DNA of 64,000 nt from an uncultured Pseudomonadota bacterium. GTDB lineage: Bacteria; Pseudomonadota; Gammaproteobacteria; Steroidobacterales; Steroidobacteraceae. A program made the position numbers and the translations under genes. Location of the stretch: NCBI GenBank assembly GCA_903884105.1, contig CAISDJ010000137.1:43730-107729 (forward strand), written 5' to 3'. Shown piece by piece: positions 17,305 to 26,419 of the stretch; position 1 is the stretch's first letter; the number at the start of each line of letters is the position of its first letter. The notes under the pieces are model-generated. The model did not search any database. It was not told the origin of the DNA and saw nothing but the letters and a program-made list of their open reading frames with translations.

Positions 17305-18192
17305 GCCTTCTTCAGCAAGGCTCTGCCGGATCCCCTCGTCCACGTCCGCGTAGCGCAGTTGCACCTTCAGCTCGTGCAGCATCCTGCGATTGCTGACCTG
17401 CCGGGATTCATTGAGGAATGACAACCGCGACGGGCTCAGCACCAGCTGCGCTTCGTCCATGGAGATCTGCGGCGGCTCCGGCAATCCCGCCTCGCGGGCC
17501 ACACGCAACAGGAACTCCGTTGAGTTCATCGGTGAACCATCGGTGACGTTGTAGATTCCGCGTGCATCCGGCATATCGAGTGTGGCAATGCAGGCTGAGA
17601 CCAGGTCGTCGACGTGAATCCGGTTGCCGATGCCGGCCTCCTCGACCCTCACCGCAGGCTCGCGGGTTGCGAGCCGTCCGAGCGGTAGTCGCCCAGGGCC
17701 ATAGATGCCGGGGACCCTGAGGACTACGCGTCGTACTTCCCGTTCTGTGCACCATACGCGCACCATGCCCTCGGCAGTCACGCGCCGACGCGCCCGCGCG
17801 GTGAGCGGATTCACCGGGGTCTGTTCCGTCACCTCGCTTCCCTCGGCGTCGCCGTATACGCCCGTGGTACTCATGTACACGAACAACCGCGGACGGCGAC
17901 GCATGCCGTTCAACAGGTGCGCGAGCCGCACGTCACTTTCGCTATCGGTCGCGGGCGGGACGAGATAGAAAACGACCGCGTCGCGGGCCCAGTCAGGGGA
18001 CAGCGGAGCGCCCGCATCCAGATCCACCCCTTGGCCGGGCAGGCCGATAGCCTCAAGGCCTGCCAGGCTCGCCGCGCGGCTCACGATGCCGAGCACGTCG
18101 CACCGCGACCTGAGCGCGAGCCCGAGTCGCTTGCCGACGTAACCGCAGCCAACGATGACAACGCGTTGTACGGCTGGGATCGCCGAGATCAT
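17275..18192 (-). CDS. NAD(P)-binding SDR/epimerase-like protein (YeeZ type)
   Basis: 305 aa. The N-terminal VVIVGCGYVGKRLG nucleotide fold, YMSTTGVYGDAEG and LRVPGIYGPGRLPLGRL place it in the extended SDR group of YeeZ-like proteins, whose substrate is uncertain. The start overlaps the reductase stop by 4 bp. The last ten residues (GQGSSGSGGR) are encoded by the repeat and are probably not functional. It is the final gene of the heme operon chain. Confidence 0.8.
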   Translation of the reverse strand: MISAIPAVQRVVIVGCGYVGKRLGLALRSRCDVLGIVSRAASLAGLEAIGLPGQGVDLDAGAPLSPDWARDAVVFYLVPPATDSESDVRLAHLLNGMRRRPRLFVYMSTTGVYGDAEGSEVTEQTPVNPLTARARRRVTAEGMVRVWCTEREVRRVVLRVPGIYGPGRLPLGRLATREPAVRVEEAGIGNRIHVDDLVSACIATLDMPDARGIYNVTDGSPMNSTEFLLRVAREAGLPEPPQISMDEAQLVLSPSRLSFLNESRQVSNRRMLHELKVQLRYADVDEGIRQSLAEEGQGSSGSGGR

Positions 18193-19241
18193 GGGACAGA
18201 GCCCGCAGCCTTGAGCTTGGCGAGTGCGTCGGGCGCGTAGTCGAACGAGTCGAAAAACAATTGTTCCTGCGGCAGCCCGGCCGCAATGAACTCGTGGCGG
18301 ATCGCCTCGATCATTGCGGGAGGTCCCGCGGCGTAGACGTCGTAGTCGGCAAGGCGAGGATGCTCCGCGAGCACTGCCTTGTGGACGAGGCCGATTGGGC
18401 CGCTCCATCCTGCCGACGGTGCCGACAGGACCGGCGTGAATCGCAGGTTGGGGTGCTGCTGCATCCACATGCGGATTTCAGGTTCGGCATAGAGGTCTGC
18501 TTGCGCCGCCGCCCCCCAGTAGAGTTCGAGCGGCCGCGTGTCGCCCCGCTCCAGCAGCGACATCAGCATGGCCCGCAGCGGTGCGTAACCCGTCCCGCCG
18601 CCCACGAACAGTGCCGCACGGGGAGACGCTTCCCGGAACGCGAACTGGCCGAGCGGTCCTTCAATGCGCAGCAGCGTCTTTTCCTTCATCGACTCGAACA
18701 GTTGTTGAGTGAATTCACCACCCCGCACCCGCCGGACGTGCAGTACCAGACGCGCGCTCTCGTGCGGAGGATTGGCCAGAGAGAAACTGCGGCGCCGGCT
18801 GCCCGGCAACATGATGTCGATGTACTGCCCTGCGACGAAGCTGAAGAGTTCCGTTTGCGGCAGACGCAGCGTGACTTCCATGACGTCGGGCGCAAGCGGT
18901 GCCATGTGCTCGATGCGGCAGGGAATACTGCGGACCTGCGTGTCGACGGCAGGCAGGTGGGTGTGGCGCAGTTCGATCGTAAGCTCGGCACTGGCCGGAC
19001 GGGCCTGGCACAGCAGCGCGAAGCCTTCGCTCTGCTCCTGTGGAGTGAGGCCGGGCGGCAACTCGAATGGGTAGCGCACGTTGCCCGACAGGATCCGCGC
19101 GCGGCACGATGCGCAATGGCCACCCTTGCAGCTGTGCGGCAAGTTGATCCCTGCGCGGAGCGCGGCATCGAGGATCGACTCGAACTCGCTGACCAACAGC
19201 ACTCGCTGGCTGGGGAGGAGCGTGACGGTCGCGTTCTTCAC
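18189..19241 (-). CDS. 2Fe-2S ferredoxin/NAD(P)H oxidoreductase (CDP-glucoseen reductase-like)
   Basis: 350 aa. An N-terminal plant-type ferredoxin (CKGGHCASC about residues 38-46, and the last Cys in LLCQARP) is joined to an FAD domain (GQYIDIMLP, then RRSFSLANPP) and an NAD domain (LFVGGGTGYAPLRAML). Such enzymes pass electrons from NADH to an oxygenase or reductase. It overlaps hemY and the epimerase by 4 bp each, so it is co-translated with heme genes. The acceptor is not known. Confidence 0.88.
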   Translation of the reverse strand: MKNATVTLLPSQRVLLVSEFESILDAALRAGINLPHSCKGGHCASCRARILSGNVRYPFELPPGLTPQEQSEGFALLCQARPASAELTIELRHTHLPAVDTQVRSIPCRIEHMAPLAPDVMEVTLRLPQTELFSFVAGQYIDIMLPGSRRRSFSLANPPHESARLVLHVRRVRGGEFTQQLFESMKEKTLLRIEGPLGQFAFREASPRAALFVGGGTGYAPLRAMLMSLLERGDTRPLELYWGAAAQADLYAEPEIRMWMQQHPNLRFTPVLSAPSAGWSGPIGLVHKAVLAEHPRLADYDVYAAGPPAMIEAIRHEFIAAGLPQEQLFFDSFDYAPDALAKLKAAGSVP

Positions 19242-20482
19242 GAGCGGCGGCGATCCGTGCTGTGCCGTCGGTCCAGCAGGCGCTGCGCACGCAGCTTGGG
19301 CAGATTTGGCCTGCGGCCCACGGCAAGGACCAGCGCCTCGCTCATCGCGCTGAACGCCCGGTTGCGTTCCCCCAGCTGATCGAGCAGCGTCGCCAGCGTG
19401 TGCAGCGTTTCAGGACGCGGCCTGATCAGTACGCTGGCTTCAAGGTAGCTGCGGGCCTTGCCGTAGAGTTCGGCGCGCATACAGAATCGTGCGCAGGTCA
19501 GCAGCAGCGCGGGATCCTCGGGGTGCTTGCGCAGCCACTTCTCCGCCGTATCGAGGGCCTCGAGCGGATCGGCGGGCTCAAGCTCACCGAACGCGAGCAC
19601 GGCGGGTTCGTCCCATTGCCGATTGAGCAACTCGCGCAGTGCCTTCGTCGCGGGCCGTTGTTCGCGGCAGGCCATCGCTGCACGGGCATAGGCGATGACG
19701 ACGTCAGTCCGGCGGCTCACGGAATCGGGCGCCGCATCCCAGGCGGCTTCGACCTTCGCGAAGTCAAGGGAACCGCCTGCCGCTTTGAGCCGGTCGAGGT
19801 AGATCTGCACGACGATTTCGTCGATGGTTGCCGCCGAAATGCCGCGGGCACCGCGCAGGCGGGGCTCGAGTTGCTGCAGCCGTTCCCAGTCGCCTGTCTG
19901 CCGGTAGATCCTCGCGAGCAGCACCACTGCGCGAGTATTGCGTTCGCCGCTGGCTTCGAGCTGCTGCAGGACCGTCAGCGCTGCCTGGGGCTGCTTGTGC
20001 CGCAGCAGGATCTCGGCCTGCGTTATCAGGACCGGAGCTCGGTCTCCTGCCGTCGAATCGAGTGCCTTGGTCAACCATTCCTCGCAGCGAGTGCGCTCGC
20101 CCTGCAGGTCCGCGGCGCGGGCGGCGACGAGGTAATGCACGAGCGGCGACTCGCTGTCGCGCGCTGATCGCGTGACGGTGTCTTCCGCGACCCGCCATTC
20201 GCCTTGCGACAGTTCGAGCAGCCCCTGGGCCAGCGAGCGGCGCGCGCGGTCACGGCGTCTCCCGAGTTGTGCTTCCTGCAGCAACTTGCGCGCCTGCACC
20301 AGCCGGATCGCGAGGCGGATGGCAGCGTACGACGCCACGAGCAGCAGCGTGAAGACCGGCACCGACATGTCCACGATCACCCCGCGCAGCGAAATCGAGA
20401 CGTGGCCGGGGTCGGGCAGCAGGACCTCGGCCAGCAGTGCGCCAATCAGCAGTGCGGCAGCGGCGTACCACGCCCGCTTCAT
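19238..20482 (-). CDS. hemY: Heme biosynthesis-associated TPR membrane protein HemY
   Basis: 414 aa. Two N-terminal membrane helices (about 5-22 and 42-60) are followed by TPR repeats. This is the proteobacterial HemY of the hemCDXY cluster, not the protoporphyrinogen oxidase of the same name. It likely organises late porphyrin enzymes at the inner membrane. It overlaps hemX by 4 bp. Confidence 0.93.
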   Translation of the reverse strand: MKRAWYAAAALLIGALLAEVLLPDPGHVSISLRGVIVDMSVPVFTLLLVASYAAIRLAIRLVQARKLLQEAQLGRRRDRARRSLAQGLLELSQGEWRVAEDTVTRSARDSESPLVHYLVAARAADLQGERTRCEEWLTKALDSTAGDRAPVLITQAEILLRHKQPQAALTVLQQLEASGERNTRAVVLLARIYRQTGDWERLQQLEPRLRGARGISAATIDEIVVQIYLDRLKAAGGSLDFAKVEAAWDAAPDSVSRRTDVVIAYARAAMACREQRPATKALRELLNRQWDEPAVLAFGELEPADPLEALDTAEKWLRKHPEDPALLLTCARFCMRAELYGKARSYLEASVLIRPRPETLHTLATLLDQLGERNRAFSAMSEALVLAVGRRPNLPKLRAQRLLDRRHSTDRRRS

Positions 20483-21522
20483 GGACTGGCTCGAGTGATC
20501 GGCACCATCTGTTCCAGGAGGCGCAGCGAACCCGAGACGTCGGGCAGCGTGGGGGCGATATCCATCCCAGCGAGCTGCTCAAGTTCGCTGCCGAGCTTCA
20601 CGACCCCTGCATCGCTCCGTGCAAAGCGGGCGCCGAGCCACGAGCGGGCTTCGCCAATGGCAGTGGCGAAGGCCTTCTGGTCAGCCCGTGCGATGGCAAG
20701 CCGTGCTTCGAGCAGGAGCAACTGCAGCTGCTGGCGCTGCAGGTTCTGCTCGTCGCGTGTCAGCAGGGCGCTCGATCCAGCGGCCGTGCTACGGACCGTC
20801 ACCAGCGAACCCAGTGCCTGCTGCACCAGCAGCCACGCTCTGCTGAGCGGACCCTGAGCGTCTGTGCCAACCGCAAGAGTCTCCGCGGCAGCCTCTGCCG
20901 CAATCCCTGCTGTGGTCAACGCGGCGGCATCGATCTCAGCCTGTCGCAGCTGGGCAGTGACGCGGTCGAGGTCCGGTCTCTCGAACGACCGGAGCGACTC
21001 CAGGTCCGCGGTGAGCTGCTTGCGTACCGTGCTCAGCGTGGGTTCGCGCAGCTGTGCGAGCCGGCTGTCAGCCGTCGTCATTGCGTCGAGGGCCGCATCG
21101 ATATTCCGGTCGATCTTCAGCTGGCGCTCCGCAAGCGCAAGGAGCGCGAGTGCCTCCGCCCTTGCCCACGATCGCTGTGGCAGCGTCATGCGGTCCTGTA
21201 GTTCGGCCGTGGTGTTCTCAAGCGCAGCGACATCACGCGACAGGCTGAGCAGGGTTTCGATCTGCGTGCGGGTGGCGTCGTTCGCCGCGGCTTCGCGCTC
21301 GGCGAGAGCAGTGAGTTCGGTAGTCAGTTGCTGCTGCACTGTTGCGAGCGAAGCGGTCTGTTCGGTGAGGTCGGCGAGCCGACTGTCGAGCGACCGGCCA
21401 CTGAAGGCGACGAACAGCGCGATGACCAGCGCCAGGCCTGCGAGCAACGAGGCAATCAGGCCAGGACGGCCGGGACGGGGTTCGTCGTCGGCAAACAGGA
21501 CGGTTGAGGGGTCGTCATTCAT
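20479..21522 (-). CDS. hemX: HemX, membrane-anchored coiled-coil protein
   Basis: 347 aa. A short cytoplasmic leader, one membrane helix (about residues 23-42) and a long periplasmic helical and coiled-coil region match the HemX (DUF513) family, often labelled as a putative uroporphyrin methyltransferase although no SAM motif is seen. ATG 21522 is the first plausible start, 76 bp after hemD. Confidence 0.92.
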   Translation of the reverse strand: MNDDPSTVLFADDEPRPGRPGLIASLLAGLALVIALFVAFSGRSLDSRLADLTEQTASLATVQQQLTTELTALAEREAAANDATRTQIETLLSLSRDVAALENTTAELQDRMTLPQRSWARAEALALLALAERQLKIDRNIDAALDAMTTADSRLAQLREPTLSTVRKQLTADLESLRSFERPDLDRVTAQLRQAEIDAAALTTAGIAAEAAAETLAVGTDAQGPLSRAWLLVQQALGSLVTVRSTAAGSSALLTRDEQNLQRQQLQLLLLEARLAIARADQKAFATAIGEARSWLGARFARSDAGVVKLGSELEQLAGMDIAPTLPDVSGSLRLLEQMVPITRASP

Positions 21523-21598
21523 CGGGACATCGTGCGGCGGGTTCGCGACACCCAATCGTAGCAGGTTGCTCCCGCTCCTTGACGGGTGTCCTGCGCGC

Positions 21599-22396
21599 CT
21601 ACTGCGTCCGGGCGCGGGTCCGCCAGCGCGCGAGCATGCCGGCGAGCGTATCGTCATCAGCAGCAGGCGCCAGCAGGATCTCTCCGCGGCAGCCGAGTTC
21701 CCAGGCGACCTCCGCAAGCCGCGGACTCACGACCAGAATCGTGGCTGCGGCCAGCAGCGATTGGCCGTCAACACCGAGCATCCGGTGCAGATTGTGCAGG
21801 ATCTCGCTGCTGGTGGCAGTGACCACGTCAATGCCACCCTCGCGCCAGCGCCCAAGCAGCTTTGCGCGCGCCGCGTCGTCGAGGTCGGCGGGAACGCGTC
21901 GATACACCTCGAGGTGGTCAACCTCGATGCCACGGGTGATCAGCGTTTCCTCCAGCACCTCGCGGCCGGTGCCTCCTCGCACGATCAACACCCGATGGAT
22001 CGTGCCTGCCTGCAACCCGGGATGGGCCAGCAGCGCCTCGCTCGTGAAGCCGGTTTCCGGAACGAGGGCGGGAGCGGACCCTGCGGCTGTCAATGCGGCG
22101 GCGGTCGACTTGCCGATGGCGGCGATGACCATATCCGGGGTCCGGGCAATAGCCTTCAGCCCGTGGGCGACCGCGTTCGGGCTGACGAAAATCACGACGT
22201 CGTAACCGTGAGGTCCCGGGTCAGGGTCGCTCGAGACGATGACCGGTTCCTTGAGTCCCTCGATGACGATCGCGGGCAGCGGGATGGCTTCGCCCCCTAA
22301 CGACACGATCTTCCGGCACAACGACGCGCCTGAATCCGCTGGACGCGTCACGAGTACCGTGAGCCCGGTCAGCGCCGGCGTCGGGGCCGGGATCAA
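21599..22396 (-). CDS. hemD: Uroporphyrinogen-III synthase
   Basis: 265 aa. It cyclises hydroxymethylbilane with D-ring inversion. The two-lobe HemD fold is suggested by [14 protein letters not shown] at the N-terminus, [35 protein letters not shown] and [12 protein letters not shown]. It overlaps hemC by 4 bp. A second HemD-like gene is found at 52.8 kb. Confidence 0.95.
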   Translation of the reverse strand: MIPAPTPALTGLTVLVTRPADSGASLCRKIVSLGGEAIPLPAIVIEGLKEPVIVSSDPDPGPHGYDVVIFVSPNAVAHGLKAIARTPDMVIAAIGKSTAAALTAAGSAPALVPETGFTSEALLAHPGLQAGTIHRVLIVRGGTGREVLEETLITRGIEVDHLEVYRRVPADLDDAARAKLLGRWREGGIDVVTATSSEILHNLHRMLGVDGQSLLAAATILVVSPRLAEVAWELGCRGEILLAPAADDDTLAGMLARWRTRARTQ

Positions 22397-23340
22397 GAGG
22401 TTGCCTCGGCTCGCATCTCTTCCAGCAGCTTGTCTGCGCCGTCATTGAGCAGCCGTTCTGCGAGATTCAATCCCAGCGATGCGGCGGAGTCTGCGGGCCC
22501 CGCGACCCGGCCCCTGAACAGCGGGTCGCCCGACATCGATCCGACCATCCCGCGGAGCGTCAGCAACGAACCGGACAGCTCCGCAAAGCCTGCGATGGGT
22601 GATTGGCAACTGCCTTCGAGCCGGCGTGCAAAGGCGCGCTCTGCCGTGATGCAAAGCTCGGCCGTGCGGTCATTGAGCGCGGCGGTCAGTTCGCGACTGC
22701 GCGCGTCTGCCGTGCGGCATTCGATGCCGACGATGCCTTGGCCGACGGCCGGAATGCTGCGCTCGGTGTCGAGCAGTTCGGTGATATGACTCGCGAGGCC
22801 GAGCCGGTTGAGGCCGGCGCTTGCGAGCACGATGGCGTCGAACTCACCTTCCGACAGCTTGCGCAGGCGGGTTTCCACATTGCCGCGCAGGAGCAAGGTT
22901 TCGATGTCGGGCCTGAGAGCCTTCAGCTGGCACTGGCGCCGCGGACTCGACGTGCCCACGCGCGCGCCTTTGGGTAGCGCGCCGAACGAAGGGTAGCGCT
23001 GCGAAAGGAACGCGTCGCGCGGATCGGCGCGGTCCAGGAAGGCACAGAGCATCATGCCGTCGGGCAGCTCACCCGGCACATCCTTCATCGAATGCACGGC
23101 GATGTCCGCCCGGTTCTCGGCCAAGGCCACTTCGAGTTCCTTCACGAAAAGGCCCTTCCCGCCCACTTGGGCGAGCGCGCGGTCCAGCACCCGGTCACCC
23201 TGCGTCGTCATGGGGACGAGGACGACTTCGAGACCCGGATGGGCGGCACGCAGGCGCTCAGCGACGTGGTCGGCCTGCCACAACGCCAACTTGCTCTGCC
23301 GCGTGGCAATCCTCAATGGGGCTCCGGCATCACTAGTCAT
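22393..23340 (-). CDS. hemC: Hydroxymethylbilane synthase
   Basis: 315 aa. It polymerises four porphobilinogens. [13 protein letters not shown], the catalytic Asp region in [22 protein letters not shown] and the Cys that carries the dipyrromethane cofactor ([13 protein letters not shown]) are all present. Its start overlaps the AI-2E transporter stop by 4 bp, which ties it to that upstream gene instead of to algR as in Pseudomonas. Confidence 0.97.
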   Translation of the reverse strand: MTSDAGAPLRIATRQSKLALWQADHVAERLRAAHPGLEVVLVPMTTQGDRVLDRALAQVGGKGLFVKELEVALAENRADIAVHSMKDVPGELPDGMMLCAFLDRADPRDAFLSQRYPSFGALPKGARVGTSSPRRQCQLKALRPDIETLLLRGNVETRLRKLSEGEFDAIVLASAGLNRLGLASHITELLDTERSIPAVGQGIVGIECRTADARSRELTAALNDRTAELCITAERAFARRLEGSCQSPIAGFAELSGSLLTLRGMVGSMSGDPLFRGRVAGPADSAASLGLNLAERLLNDGADKLLEEMRAEATS

Positions 23341-24467
23341 TCTTGTCTCGCTTTCAACCCGTCCGCTTCACGGCGGACCTCAGCAGCAAACTCAACGAGC
23401 GCAATGATAAGCGCAAGCAGGACAGGACCGAGAAACAGCCCTGCGCCTCCGAAGGTGGCAATTCCGCCCAAGACCCCGATGAACACCGTCAGCGTTGCCA
23501 CGGGGGCTCGGCTCGAGACCAAGATGGGTTTGAGCAGGTTATCGATCGTGCCGACCAGCAACGCGCCCCAGACCAGCAGGAGCGTGGCCGCCCCCCATCT
23601 TCCCTGCCCGGCCAGCAGCAGTACGGCTGGGCCCCAGACAAGCGCGGTGCCGCCGAACGGCAGCAATGCCAGGAGTGCGGCCAGCACGCCGAAGACCAGC
23701 GGCGAGGGCAAGCCGATCACCGCGAAGGCAATGCCGACCAGCATTCCCTGCAGTAGTGCAGTCAGTCCCGTGCCATACACCACCGCCCGGATGACGGCAC
23801 CGATGTGCGCGAACAGGTGCGCCTTGTGTGCGGGCGACATCGGGATCAGTGCGCGAGCCGTGGCCATCATGCGGTCGCCGTCGCGGATGAAGAAGAACAG
23901 CAGGAAGATCGTGAGCGTGAAGCTGATCGCCGTCCCGATCGCGCCCAAAAAGACCTTGCCGCCCATCGAGGCGAGGGTCTGCAGCGCGCCCTGCGCGCCG
24001 CCGATGACCCAGGACTGGATCTGTGCGGCAGAGATCCCGAGATTCCGCTGCGACCAGTCGAGTACCGGGCCGATCCCCGGGATGTCCGTGATACTCCTGA
24101 TGCTGCCGAAATCGTGCTCCGTTACTGTTCCCTGTGCGAGCTGCAGCAGGTCGCCGGCCTGGGACGCGATGGCAGCCGTGAGCGCGGTCAACGGACCTAC
24201 AAGGACCACGAACGTTGCCAGCGTCAGGACAAACGCGGACAGCGGGCGGCGATTGCCAAACCGCCGCGTCAGCCGGCTATGCAGCGGATGCAGCAGGAAA
24301 GCGATGAACAGCGCCCAGGTGACGGCGGAGTAGAACGGCTCGAGCAGCCTGTACAGCAGCGTACCCAGCACGAGCACCGTGGCGATGGCGAATACGCGTG
24401 TATAGAAGGGCGAGGCGTGTTGGCGAGTGTCGGGTGTCGGGTCCGTCACTGGATTGTTTCCTGCCAC
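23337..24467 (-). CDS. AI-2E/PerM family membrane protein
   Basis: 376 aa with about eight hydrophobic segments. The PerM/YdiK family includes autoinducer-2 exporters and Na+/H+ antiporters; the transported species is unknown here. [24 protein letters not shown] text near residue 250 and [19 protein letters not shown] are typical family motifs. It is the first gene of the chain leading into hemC. Confidence 0.9.
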   Translation of the reverse strand: MAGNNPVTDPTPDTRQHASPFYTRVFAIATVLVLGTLLYRLLEPFYSAVTWALFIAFLLHPLHSRLTRRFGNRRPLSAFVLTLATFVVLVGPLTALTAAIASQAGDLLQLAQGTVTEHDFGSIRSITDIPGIGPVLDWSQRNLGISAAQIQSWVIGGAQGALQTLASMGGKVFLGAIGTAISFTLTIFLLFFFIRDGDRMMATARALIPMSPAHKAHLFAHIGAVIRAVVYGTGLTALLQGMLVGIAFAVIGLPSPLVFGVLAALLALLPFGGTALVWGPAVLLLAGQGRWGAATLLLVWGALLVGTIDNLLKPILVSSRAPVATLTVFIGVLGGIATFGGAGLFLGPVLLALIIALVEFAAEVRREADGLKARQE

Positions 24468-24517
24468 GTTGCCTGCGGATTCCGGGTGTAAGAATTGACC
24501 ACCATGCTATCACTCGC

Positions 24518-24547
24518 TTGCTGATTGTTGTCGCGCGCGACTAACAT
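24518..24547 (+). promoter_or_regulatory. Possible sigma-70 promoter for yqjD-like operon
   Basis: TTGCTG (24518-24523) and TAACAT (24542-24547) are separated by 18 bp, 44 bp upstream of the next start codon. Each hexamer matches the consensus at only some positions. Confidence 0.35.
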
Positions 24548-24591
24548 CGATCGGACGCCATGATGCACGCAGGGTTCGACAGGAGACGGCA

Positions 24592-24912
24592 ATGCCGAAG
24601 ACCATGAAGCCGGAAGAAGTGACGACCGACAAGCTGCTGGCGGATCTGCAGGCCGTGGTCGCGGATGCGGAAGCTCTGCTCAGGGCCACGGCTGGCCACG
24701 CAGGCGAAAAGATCCAGGAAGCCCGCGCCCGCGCAGAGGAGTCGCTCGCAGCCGCGCGTGAACGCCTCGTCGATACCGAAGACGATGCCCTGCGGCAAGC
24801 GCGCGAACTCGTCAGCAACGGCGAGGAATACGTGCGCCAGAACCCCTGGGCCGCCGTCGGCATCGCGGCGGGAGTGGGTGTATTGGTGGGCCTGTTGCTC
24901 GGTCGCCGCTGA
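24592..24912 (+). CDS. ElaB/YqjD-type (DUF883) membrane-anchored protein
   Basis: 106 aa. A long amphipathic, Ala/Glu/Arg-rich helix followed by a C-terminal membrane anchor ending GVLVGLLLGRR is the DUF883 layout. In E. coli YqjD and ElaB are inner-membrane, ribosome-associated stationary-phase proteins. It starts a three-gene set with yqjE- and yqjK-like genes. ACAGGAGACGGCA provides a good RBS. Confidence 0.9.
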   Translation: MPKTMKPEEVTTDKLLADLQAVVADAEALLRATAGHAGEKIQEARARAEESLAAARERLVDTEDDALRQARELVSNGEEYVRQNPWAAVGIAAGVGVLVGLLLGRR

Positions 24913-24932
24913 CCGGCATTGCGAGGCGTCCC

Positions 24933-25337
24933 ATGAACGATCCTGCCGACACACAAGAACCCGGCCCGGTCAGCAGCCTGCTCGGCTCGCTGGCCAAAGT
25001 GCTGGCCAACCTGGTCGGCATCGCACAGACGCGTCTCGAGATCCTGTCCACCGAACTGCAGCAGGAGGTCACCCAGGCTGCGCAAATGCTGCTGTGGGCG
25101 TTCGTTGCCGTCTTCGCCGCCGGAACCGGCCTGTTCCTCGGTGGTCTCGTGCTGATCTTCGCGTTCTGGGAGACGCACCGCCTGATGGCCGCCGTGCTCG
25201 TCATGGGATTCTTCTTCCTGCTCGCTGTCGTCGCGGTCCTCATGCTCCGCGCCAAGTTGAAGGCGAGGGGCCGGCTCTTCGAGGCCACCATCGCCGAATT
25301 CGCGAAGGATCGCGAGCACCTTGGTTCGCGTCGATGA
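24933..25337 (+). CDS. YqjE-type phage-holin-superfamily membrane protein
   Basis: 134 aa. An N-terminal amphipathic region is followed by two membrane helices (about 50-75 and 83-105) and a charged tail. It matches Actinobacteriophage holin/YqjE (DUF1469) small membrane proteins, which co-occur with yqjD and yqjK. Molecular role unknown. Confidence 0.88.
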   Translation: MNDPADTQEPGPVSSLLGSLAKVLANLVGIAQTRLEILSTELQQEVTQAAQMLLWAFVAVFAAGTGLFLGGLVLIFAFWETHRLMAAVLVMGFFFLLAVVAVLMLRAKLKARGRLFEATIAEFAKDREHLGSRR

Positions 25338-25344
25338 GGCTGGC

Positions 25345-25644
25345 ATGAGCAAGCGACTCGGCCAGCTGCAGGAACGCCGCGCCATGCTGGAACAGAAGTC
25401 GGCCGTGCAGCGGCAGCGGCTCGCCGCAGCGGTCGAAGAAATCGATGCCCGGGTCAGGCGTGTCGAGGTCGGGCTCGGCTCGGCCCGGAAGTTTCTGCAG
25501 CGGCCCGCGGTTCTCGCGGGCGGGGCAGCGCTCGGATTGCTGTTGGGTCCAGGAAAGGCGCTGCGGTTTGCAGGGCAGGCTGCGCTCCTGATCGAAGCCG
25601 CTCGGCGTCTGCTGCGTTTCGTTCGACCCGGGAAAGCGGGATAG
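25345..25644 (+). CDS. YqjK-like protein
   Basis: 99 aa. A basic helical N-terminal half (about 1-50) and one hydrophobic stretch (LQRPAVLAGGAALGLLLG) resemble YqjK proteins, which end the yqjD-yqjE-yqjK set. ATG 25345 lies 7 bp after the yqjE stop; a TTG at 25321 is in frame but overlaps that gene. Confidence 0.75.
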   Translation: MSKRLGQLQERRAMLEQKSAVQRQRLAAAVEEIDARVRRVEVGLGSARKFLQRPAVLAGGAALGLLLGPGKALRFAGQAALLIEAARRLLRFVRPGKAG

Positions 25645-25669
25645 AGAAGGCAATAGAAACCGCGAGCCT

Positions 25670-26419
25670 CTAGTCAGGGATGCCCTCGCGCAGGCGGCGC
25701 AGCAGTTCGCCGGCATGGCGTCGACTGACCTGCAGTGGTTCCGCACGGTCCCGCATGCGCACCGCATACTGGCCTTCCGTCACTTTTTCCACGGCAGCAA
25801 TGTGCTTTTCAGCGATCAGGGCATTGCGATGGATGCGCACGAAGTCCGGCGAGAACTCGTCGTGCAGCGCCTTCAGCGGTTCGTCGATGAGGTCTTCACC
25901 GCCCGCGTGCCGGACCGTCACGTATTTCTGGTCCGCAAGGAAGCAGTAGATATCCTCGACGGGGATCAGCTTCAGCTGCTCGCCGAGGCGTGTGCAGATG
26001 TGCTGGCGGCGGGGCTCAAGCCTTGCGGCAGCCGCGACCCTCGCGAGGCTCGGGCCGTTGATGCGCGCCGCGTGCAGCAACGCTCTCGCCAGCTTCTCCT
26101 TGCGCACCGGTTTGAGCAGATAGCCGACGGCCTGCATCTCGAAGGCTTCGAGCGCGTATTCGTCGTAGGCCGTCGTGAAGATGACGGCAGGAGGCTCCTT
26201 TAGTGTAGTGAGATGTCGCGCGACTTCCATGCCGCTCAAGCCCGGCATGCGCACATCCAGCAGCACGATGCCGGGTTCGAGCGCCGCACAGGCCTTGAGC
26301 GCCTCGTGGCCATCCGCCGCTTCACCCACGCATTCGCAGTCGTCGATTTCCGCCAGCAGGCGCTTCAGCCGGTCGCGCGCCGGCGCTTCGTCGTCGACGA
26401 CCAGGACTCGCGCGCTCAC
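25670..26419 (-). CDS. algR: LytTR-type response regulator (AlgR-like)
   Basis: 249 aa. The receiver domain has DDE near the start, phospho-acceptor Asp in VLLDVRMPG (about residue 54), T in FTTAYDEYA and K in LLKPV. A LytTR DNA-binding domain (about 140-245: LIPVEDIYCFLADQKYVTVR and FVRIHRNALI) follows. It overlaps the kinase gene by 4 bp. Beside hemC/hemD it resembles Pseudomonas algZ-algR; whether it controls exopolysaccharide or pili cannot be told. Confidence 0.88.
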   Translation of the reverse strand: MSARVLVVDDEAPARDRLKRLLAEIDDCECVGEAADGHEALKACAALEPGIVLLDVRMPGLSGMEVARHLTTLKEPPAVIFTTAYDEYALEAFEMQAVGYLLKPVRKEKLARALLHAARINGPSLARVAAAARLEPRRQHICTRLGEQLKLIPVEDIYCFLADQKYVTVRHAGGEDLIDEPLKALHDEFSPDFVRIHRNALIAEKHIAAVEKVTEGQYAVRMRDRAEPLQVSRRHAGELLRRLREGIPD

